Shown here one piece after another: positions 12,829 to 17,321 of a stretch of DNA of 17,321 nt. This DNA is from Candidatus Latescibacterota bacterium (lineage in GTDB: Bacteria; Latescibacterota; UBA2968; UBA8231). The stretch's first letter is position 1, and every line of letters starts with the position of its first letter. A program made the translations under genes and the position numbers. Under the pieces are notes generated by a model. It had not been told where the DNA came from. It did no database searches and saw only the letters and a program-made list of their open reading frames with translations. Location: positions 1 to 17,321 of the forward strand of contig JAJDYK010000027.1 of NCBI GenBank assembly GCA_022825185.1, written 5' to 3'.

Positions 12829-15534
12829 ATGCGACAGACTTGTGTATTGATTTTCGCGCTGCTGGCCGTCGTCGGCCCGATCCACGCCCAACTCATCGAA
12901 GGCCGGGTGCGGCTGCCCGACGGCCAACCCGTCGCCTACGCCCAAGTGCGGCTGTTCGACCGTTCGGATCTGCGCCGGTCGATTGGCACGACGACAGATG
13001 AAACCGGGCATTTCGTTCTGTCTCTGCACGCCTTGTCGGGCGGCCTGGCGCGGCCTGAAGGTTTTGCGCTGGGGCCGAATTACCCCAACCCGTTCAATCC
13101 TTCGACGATCATTCCCTACCAACTACCGGCGGCGGCTCACGTGCGGCTGGAGGTATTCAATATGCTGGGGCAGCGTTTGGCCACGTTAGTGGATGCTCAG
13201 CAACAGGCTGGGGCACACACGGCGCACTGGGATGGCACAGATGTAGCTGGCCGTGCTGTGGGGGCGGGGGTGTATATCTATCGGCTCAGCAGCGAGGGGG
13301 CGTCGGTGAGTGGGCGGATGGTGCTGGTGGACGGGCAGGCTGGGGTCCGCCGCGGTGGGTCGAGTGTGTCCCCTAGGCTGGCCCCGGCGGTCCACGATCA
13401 GGTGTATGGCTTGGCCGTTTGGGGGCCGGATATGGTCGCCTACGTGGACCCGGCCTTCCCCGTCCGAGCTGGGATGGCTCCGGTGGATCTCGTCGTGGAA
13501 GCGCGCGGCTGGTCCGGGCGGCTGAAGATCGCTACGAGTGGCATTTTAGGGGATGTCAATGGCGATGGTCGCGTCGATATTGTCGATGCGCTGCTTATAG
13601 CGATGTACAGTGTTAATCCCTCAATCCCCGCGGCTCATATCCCCAACATTGCCTTCGGCGATGTGGACGCCGATGGCGACCTCGACTTTACCGACGCCTA
13701 TCTGATTGGGACGTACAGCGTCAATCCGTTGGATCCCACGTTGCCAGCAGGGATTGGCCAAGCCGCCTCCGAACCGGAGCTGCTGACCCCTAAGAAAGCC
13801 CGTAGTGCGTTAGATGAGCAGGGGATTGCCTATACACCGGCTTCCTTCTTGGAGCGCATCCAAATGGGGGATGTGTCTGCGGTACGGCTGTTTATTGCGG
13901 CCGGGATGGACATCCATGCCCGCGATGACTACGGCTGGACGGTCTTGATGTGGGCCGCTAGGGAGGGCCATGTGGAGGTGGTGCGGCTGCTGGTTGACAA
14001 CGGGGCCGACATCTACGCCCAAGATGACCGCGGCACGACGGCCTTGACGCTTGCCGCTGGGAGGGGCCACGTCGAGGTCGTGCGCATCTTAGTAGAACAA
14101 TGGGTAGCGGAAGCAAGCACGGATGCCCAAGATGCCGACGGCCGGACGGTCTTGATGTGGGCCGCTTTTGGGGGCGCTGTGGAGATGGTTCGCTTCTTGG
14201 TTGACAGCGGGGCCGACATCCGTGCCCAAGATGACTACGGCTGGACGGTCTTGATGTGGGCCGCTGGGGGAGGCCATGTGGAGGTGGTGCGGCTGTTGCT
14301 CGACAACGGTGCCGATATAAACGCTCGAACTGACCGCGGCCGGACAGCCTTGATGCTTGCCGCTGGGGGAGGCGCTGTGGAGATGGTTCGCTTCTTGGTT
14401 GACAACGGGGCCGACATAAACGTCCAAGATGACTTCGGCCAGACGGCCTTGATGCGGGCCGGTGAGGAGGGCCATCAAGAGGTCATACGCATCTTAGTAG
14501 AACAATGGGTAGCGGAAGGAGGCACGGATGCCCGCGATATCAACGGCTTGATCGCCTTGATGTGGGCCGCTAGGGAGGGCCATGTGGAGGCGATACGGCT
14601 GTTGCTCGACAACGGGGCCGACGCTAACGCCCAAGATGGCGGTGGCCAGCCGGTCTTGATGCTTGCCGCTAGGGAGGGCCATGTGGAGGTGGTGCGGCTG
14701 TTGGTTGACAACGGGGCCGACCTAAACGCTCGAAATGACCACGGCGAGACGGTCTTGATGCTTGCCGCTTATAGAGGCCATGTGGAAGTGGTGCGGCTGT
14801 TGGTTGACAACGGGGCCGACGTTAACGCTCGAACTGACAGCGGCTGGACGGTCTTGATGGCGGCGGTCGCTTTTGGGGGCGATGTGGAGATGGTCCGCTT
14901 CTTGGTTGACAACGGCGCCGACATAAACGCTCAAGATGACTTCGGCTGGACGGCCTTGAGGTGGGCCGCTAGGGGAGGCCATGTGGAGGTGGTGCGCTTC
15001 TTAGTAGAACAATGGGTAGCGGAAGCAAGCACGGATGCCCAAGATGCCGACGGCCGGACGGTCTTGATGTATGCCGCTTTTGGGGGCGCTGTGGAGGTGG
15101 TTCGCTTCTTGGTTGACAACGGGGCCGACCTAAACGCCCAAGATGCCGACGGCCGGACGGCCTTGAGGTGGGCCGCTTTTGGAGGCCATGTGGAAGTGGT
15201 GCGGCTGTTGGTTGACAACGGGGCCGACGTTAACGCTCAAGATGACCGCGGCTGGACGGTCTTGATGGCGGCGACCGCTGGGGAGGGGGCTGTGGAGGTG
15301 GTTCGCTTCTTGGTTGACAACGGGGTCGACCTAAACGCCCAAGATGACTTCGGCCGGACGGCCTTGATGTATGCCGCTTTTGGAGGCGCTGTGGAGGTGG
15401 TTCGCTTCTTGGTTGACAACGGGGCCGATATAAACGCTCAAGATGCCGACGGCCGGACGGCCTTGAGGTGGGCCAAAAGCGCAGATCGCCAAGAGGTGAT
15501 AGACCTTCTCGAAGCGGCTGGAGCCACGGAGTAA
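12829..15534 (+). CDS. Exported multidomain protein: signal peptide, CarboxypepD_reg-like, FlgD/T9SS-like Ig, dockerin, ankyrin array
   Basis: 901 aa. Domain order: signal peptide 1-20 (cleavage after IHA). Carboxypeptidase-regulatory-like beta domain about 22-66 (IEGRVRLPDGQPVAYAQV). FlgD/T9SS-type-A-like Ig domain about 83-167 (NYPNPFNPST, LEVFNMLGQ, HWDGTD, GVYIYRL). Dockerin type I about 239-302, with two Ca-binding loops, GDVNGDGRVD and GDVDADGDLD. Then about 16 ankyrin repeats plus a truncated cap, from ~338 to the end. Most repeats are 33 residues with a GHVEVVRLLVDNGADINAQD core. Three are longer and carry VEQWVAE instead of VDNGAD. A C-terminal Ig domain normally acts as a secretion tag, but here it is near the N-terminus, so it is not an obvious T9SS signal. 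Ankyrins bind proteins and the dockerin would bind a cohesin; none is visible in the window. It follows the TPR gene by 78 bp and may be read with it. Confidence 0.92.
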   Translation: MRQTCVLIFALLAVVGPIHAQLIEGRVRLPDGQPVAYAQVRLFDRSDLRRSIGTTTDETGHFVLSLHALSGGLARPEGFALGPNYPNPFNPSTIIPYQLPAAAHVRLEVFNMLGQRLATLVDAQQQAGAHTAHWDGTDVAGRAVGAGVYIYRLSSEGASVSGRMVLVDGQAGVRRGGSSVSPRLAPAVHDQVYGLAVWGPDMVAYVDPAFPVRAGMAPVDLVVEARGWSGRLKIATSGILGDVNGDGRVDIVDALLIAMYSVNPSIPAAHIPNIAFGDVDADGDLDFTDAYLIGTYSVNPLDPTLPAGIGQAASEPELLTPKKARSALDEQGIAYTPASFLERIQMGDVSAVRLFIAAGMDIHARDDYGWTVLMWAAREGHVEVVRLLVDNGADIYAQDDRGTTALTLAAGRGHVEVVRILVEQWVAEASTDAQDADGRTVLMWAAFGGAVEMVRFLVDSGADIRAQDDYGWTVLMWAAGGGHVEVVRLLLDNGADINARTDRGRTALMLAAGGGAVEMVRFLVDNGADINVQDDFGQTALMRAGEEGHQEVIRILVEQWVAEGGTDARDINGLIALMWAAREGHVEAIRLLLDNGADANAQDGGGQPVLMLAAREGHVEVVRLLVDNGADLNARNDHGETVLMLAAYRGHVEVVRLLVDNGADVNARTDSGWTVLMAAVAFGGDVEMVRFLVDNGADINAQDDFGWTALRWAARGGHVEVVRFLVEQWVAEASTDAQDADGRTVLMYAAFGGAVEVVRFLVDNGADLNAQDADGRTALRWAAFGGHVEVVRLLVDNGADVNAQDDRGWTVLMAATAGEGAVEVVRFLVDNGVDLNAQDDFGRTALMYAAFGGAVEVVRFLVDNGADINAQDADGRTALRWAKSADRQEVIDLLEAAGATE
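13543..13734 (+). other. Dockerin type I domain (sub-feature of the ankyrin protein)
   Basis: Residues ~239-302. Two EF-hand-like loops are visible: D242/N244/D246/R248/D250 and D278/D280/D282/D284/D286. Each is followed by a similar helix (VDALLIAMYSVNP and FTDAYLIGTYSVNP), the duplicated layout of type I dockerins that bind cohesins or act as calcium-stabilised linkers. Confidence 0.8.
14089..14158 (+). repeat. 70-bp exact repeat, copy 1 (VEQWVAE ankyrin variant)
   Basis: Identical for 70 bases to 15001-15070. It encodes the unusual LVEQWVAEASTDAQDADGR segment. A third, diverged copy starts at 14494. The offsets are 405 and 507 bp, that is four and five ankyrin units. Confidence 0.9.
15001..15070 (+). 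repeat. 70-bp exact repeat, copy 2 (VEQWVAE ankyrin variant)
   Basis: Exact copy of 14089-14158, 912 bp downstream. The flanking bases on both sides are also closely similar, so the duplicated block is larger than the exact core. Confidence 0.9.
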
Positions 15535-15540
15535 TCGACG

Positions 15541-15873
15541 GCCCAAGCAAAGCCGGACGAGGCCAGGTTAGCTTGCACTACTTCCTTTTTCTGCGGATGT
15601 GCTGCCAGAGCGTGTACAAGGCAGCCGACCGCACGGCCCCACTCCGACTCAGACAAGCATCAACAGATGGATGAGTGCGTCAATGACCTCGACGAGACTG
15701 CCCGCGGCAATGTGAGCCAGCATGGGTAGGCTCTGTTAGGATAGGGGGCATCGCTTGTCTAAGCGAGCCAGCAGCGGTTCGATCACCTCCCGCTGCGCCG
15801 CCAGACTCTCGAAGCCAATAATCAACTCGATATAGCCCAGCTCTTTCCGCGCGGTCTCGTATTGATGCACCAA
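15541..15873 (-). pseudogene. Possible broken small gene, unrecognised
   Basis: This covers most of the 359-bp gap between the ankyrin gene and the VCBS gene (15535-15893). Reading the minus strand from TTG/GTG at 15873/15870 gives 44 natural-looking residues (ETARKELGYIELIIGFESL...) to a TAA at 15736-15738. The same frame resumes with an ATG at 15723 (LAHIAAGSLVEVIDALIHLL) and stops at 15649. A shift of frame near 15656 continues as SESEWGRAVGCLVHALAAH. Together these suggest one gene of about 110 aa with a nonsense mutation and a frameshift. I do not recognise the family. No Shine-Dalgarno is seen. It could also be chance coding-like GC-rich DNA, or a short functional 44-aa ORF. No terminator hairpin was found here. 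Confidence 0.3.
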
Positions 15874-15893
15874 GTCGTGGTTGCAGAAAGGTA

Positions 15894-17321
15894 TTAGGGG
15901 CTGATTGGGTGATGGACGGAAAAAAGGGAGAAGCGGTTGAGGTGGACCGGGATGGGTGCGGCGTCTCCTTCGCGGATGTGGACGATCTGGTCCATGGCGA
16001 GGTTGGAGAAGCGCTGCTTTTGGCCCGTTGTCGGCCAAGTGACTTCGACGAAAAGAAGCGTATCGGCGCGGCCTAAACCGAGTTCCTGTTGCAGGCTCGA
16101 CGCGCCGAAGCTGCCGCCTGAGCCGACGGTGGCGTAGATGTCGCGGACGATGCCTTTTTCGCGGATGCGAGCTTGGATGCGGGCACCCAAGGCGTCTCTG
16201 TTGGATTGGACGCCTTCGAGGTGGAGGGTGAGCCAGCGATGGCCGTGGCCGGGATTTTCAAACAGGACGTTCTGGTAGAAGTCGCCGTCGTAGGCCCCAC
16301 CGAGGACGATGTAGATGTCTTGGTCGCCGTCGTTGTCGATGTCGGCGAAGGAGACCCCGTGGCCTTTTTGGATGTGGCCGAAGCCGCCGGAGAAGGTCGC
16401 CTCCGCAAAGTGCTGTCCGCCGACGTTGCGCATCATGCGGTTGGGGAGCAATGAGCGCAGGTCGGGGTTGCCGGTGCCGATATAGCAGTCGAGAAAGCCA
16501 TCGTTGTCGAGGTCGCCGAAATTGGCTCCCATTGCTAAGATGATCCCGTCCATGCCGACCTGTACCGTTACATCGGCGAAGGTGCCATCGCCTTGGTTTT
16601 GGTAGAAGCGGGCCCTTGTTACGGACGAGGGCTGGCTTAGATAGACCGCGGCGATGTCGGCGGGGTTTTCGCTGTGGTAGCCAGCGGCGAAAAGGTCGAG
16701 GTCGCCGTCGTTGTCGTAGTCCCAAAACCAAGTGGGGAACGATCCCTGTGGCTCGGCCACGCCAGCTTCTGCGGTCGCGTCGGCAAACGGTTCCCGTGGC
16801 CCTTCGTTGCGGTAGAGGACGTTGTCTTGGCCGAGGCGGGAGAGATAGAGGTCGGGATCGCCGTCGTCGTCGTAGTCGCCCCAGGTCACTCCTTTGACAA
16901 AGCCGATGTTGTCGATGCCCAACTCGGGTGCGACGTCGGCGAAGGTGCCGTCGCCTTGGTTTTGGTAGAGCTGGCAGGGGTGCCGCTCCCAAGCGTCGGA
17001 CTCGTTGCCGACGTAGAGGTCGAGGTCGCCGTCGTTGTCGTAGTCGCTCCAAGCCGCCGAGTGAGTGGGATGAAAGGCGAGCAAGCCGGCTGCTTCGGTC
17101 GCGTCGGTGAAGGTGCCGCCGCTGTTGCGCAACAGGGAGTTGGGGTGATGGCCCAAGTCGGCGAGCCAGGCCCCGCGCAGCACGAGGATGTCGCGGTTGC
17201 CGTCGTTGTCGTAGTCGGCTTGGCAGATGTTGAGGCCGCCGACTTGGCCGGTGAGGCCGGCTTGCTCGGTGCGCTCGGCAAAGGTGCCGTCGCCTTGGTT
17301 GCGGAAGTAGCGAAGCTGGTC
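15894..17321 (-). CDS. VCBS/FG-GAP repeat protein with C-terminal ASPIC/UnbV domain (5' partial)
   Basis: The frame is open to the window edge, so the N-terminus and any signal peptide are missing; 475 residues are visible. It contains at least six repeats of the calcium-binding FG-GAP/VCBS type, each with a D-[YIL]-D-[ND]-D-G core (DYDNDGDLDLYVG, DYDDDGDPDLYL, DLDNDGFLDCYIG, DIDNDGDQDIYI and others) and an intervening NQGDGTFADV strand. These build an integrin-alpha-like beta propeller. The last ~100 residues are an ASPIC/UnbV domain (GARIQARI..., VGSGGSFGASS, ELGLGRADTLLFVEVTWPTTG). This is the CRTAC1-like architecture, abundant in secreted proteins of Planctomycetes, Acidobacteria and FCB-type genomes. 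The biochemical role is unknown, and binding to surfaces or polysaccharides is the usual suggestion. The stop is at 15894-15896. Confidence 0.9.
   Translation of the reverse strand, partial: DQLRYFRNQGDGTFAERTEQAGLTGQVGGLNICQADYDNDGNRDILVLRGAWLADLGHHPNSLLRNSGGTFTDATEAAGLLAFHPTHSAAWSDYDNDGDLDLYVGNESDAWERHPCQLYQNQGDGTFADVAPELGIDNIGFVKGVTWGDYDDDGDPDLYLSRLGQDNVLYRNEGPREPFADATAEAGVAEPQGSFPTWFWDYDNDGDLDLFAAGYHSENPADIAAVYLSQPSSVTRARFYQNQGDGTFADVTVQVGMDGIILAMGANFGDLDNDGFLDCYIGTGNPDLRSLLPNRMMRNVGGQHFAEATFSGGFGHIQKGHGVSFADIDNDGDQDIYIVLGGAYDGDFYQNVLFENPGHGHRWLTLHLEGVQSNRDALGARIQARIREKGIVRDIYATVGSGGSFGASSLQQELGLGRADTLLFVEVTWPTTGQKQRFSNLAMDQIVHIREGDAAPIPVHLNRFSLFSVHHPISP

Larger units (their letters stand above)
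13840..15531 (+). repeat. Tandem ~99-bp coding repeats (ankyrin array)
   Basis: About 16 units, mostly 99 bp, with a few of 102 or 108 bp. They share near-identical blocks, for example GTTGACAACGGGGCCGAC and GGCCATGTGGAGGTGGTGCG. The array is strictly in frame and translates to ankyrin repeats, so it is a coding repeat and not a CRISPR. The high DNA identity between distant units points to recent duplication or gene conversion. Confidence 0.9.

Noticed and set aside
13543..13734. Dockerin as evidence of a cellulosome
   Set aside because: No cohesin, scaffoldin or glycoside hydrolase is in the window; single dockerins occur in many non-cellulosomal bacteria.
13840..15531. Regular ~99-bp repeats as a possible CRISPR array
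   Set aside because: The repeats are longer than CRISPR repeats, have no unique spacers, stay in frame and translate to ankyrin repeats.
14013..15550. Several minus-strand open frames opposite the ankyrin array
   Set aside because: All are antisense to the repeats and are themselves repeats of the same low-complexity peptide; no independent coding evidence.
16258..17052. 264-codon minus-strand frame rich in Arg within the VCBS gene
   Set aside because: It is a +1 shadow of the DNDGD repeats; the periodic GAC/GGC codons yield Arg-rich translations in other frames.

Overview
The window is GC-rich and gene-dense. Its genes fit an uncultured marine or host-associated bacterium, perhaps Latescibacterota, Poribacteria or a relative in the wider FCB group. 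The clues are a sulfatase paired with an enolase-superfamily enzyme, tandem phytanoyl-CoA-dioxygenase-like genes, FlgD/T9SS-like Ig domains, a dockerin, a CBM9-like protein and a VCBS/ASPIC-UnbV protein. This placement is inference; there is no rRNA or other marker gene here.

Layout. (1) 1-362 is the 3' end of an exported protein with an FlgD-like/gliding-type C-terminal domain. (2) 505-3140 is a two-gene catabolic unit: a type I sulfatase and an enolase/mandelate-racemase-type acid-sugar enzyme, joined by a Shine-Dalgarno that overlaps the sulfatase stop. (3) 3289-8201 is a three-gene cassette on the same strand: an AAA/ABC-type ATPase, a 184-residue protein with a possible PD-(D/E)XK-like core, and a 1012-residue N6-adenine DNA methyltransferase with a nuclease-like N-terminus and a UPF0175-like helix-turn-helix tail. 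The first two genes are visibly more AT-rich than their surroundings, and two perfect inverted repeats lie upstream. This is the best candidate for an undescribed system, probably restriction/phage defence. (4) 8278-10042, minus strand, holds two tandem paralogous PhyH-type oxygenases, both with H-S-G where H-x-D is expected. (5) 10215-12750, plus strand, holds an exported CBM9-like protein and a TPR protein with a possible lipoprotein signal, 16 bp apart. (6) 12829-15534 is an exported protein with an unusual order: signal peptide, carboxypeptidase-regulatory-like domain, FlgD/T9SS-like Ig domain, dockerin, then about 16-17 ankyrin repeats. (7) 15535-15893 is the only long gap; its minus strand has a reading frame that looks coding but broken. 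(8) 15894-17321, minus strand, is the 3' part of a VCBS/FG-GAP protein ending in ASPIC/UnbV.

The window therefore combines polysaccharide/sugar-acid breakdown, secreted repeat proteins that may act at a cell surface or host interface, and an apparently inserted defence-like cassette between two metabolic regions. All functions rest on motifs read by eye; no database search was possible.
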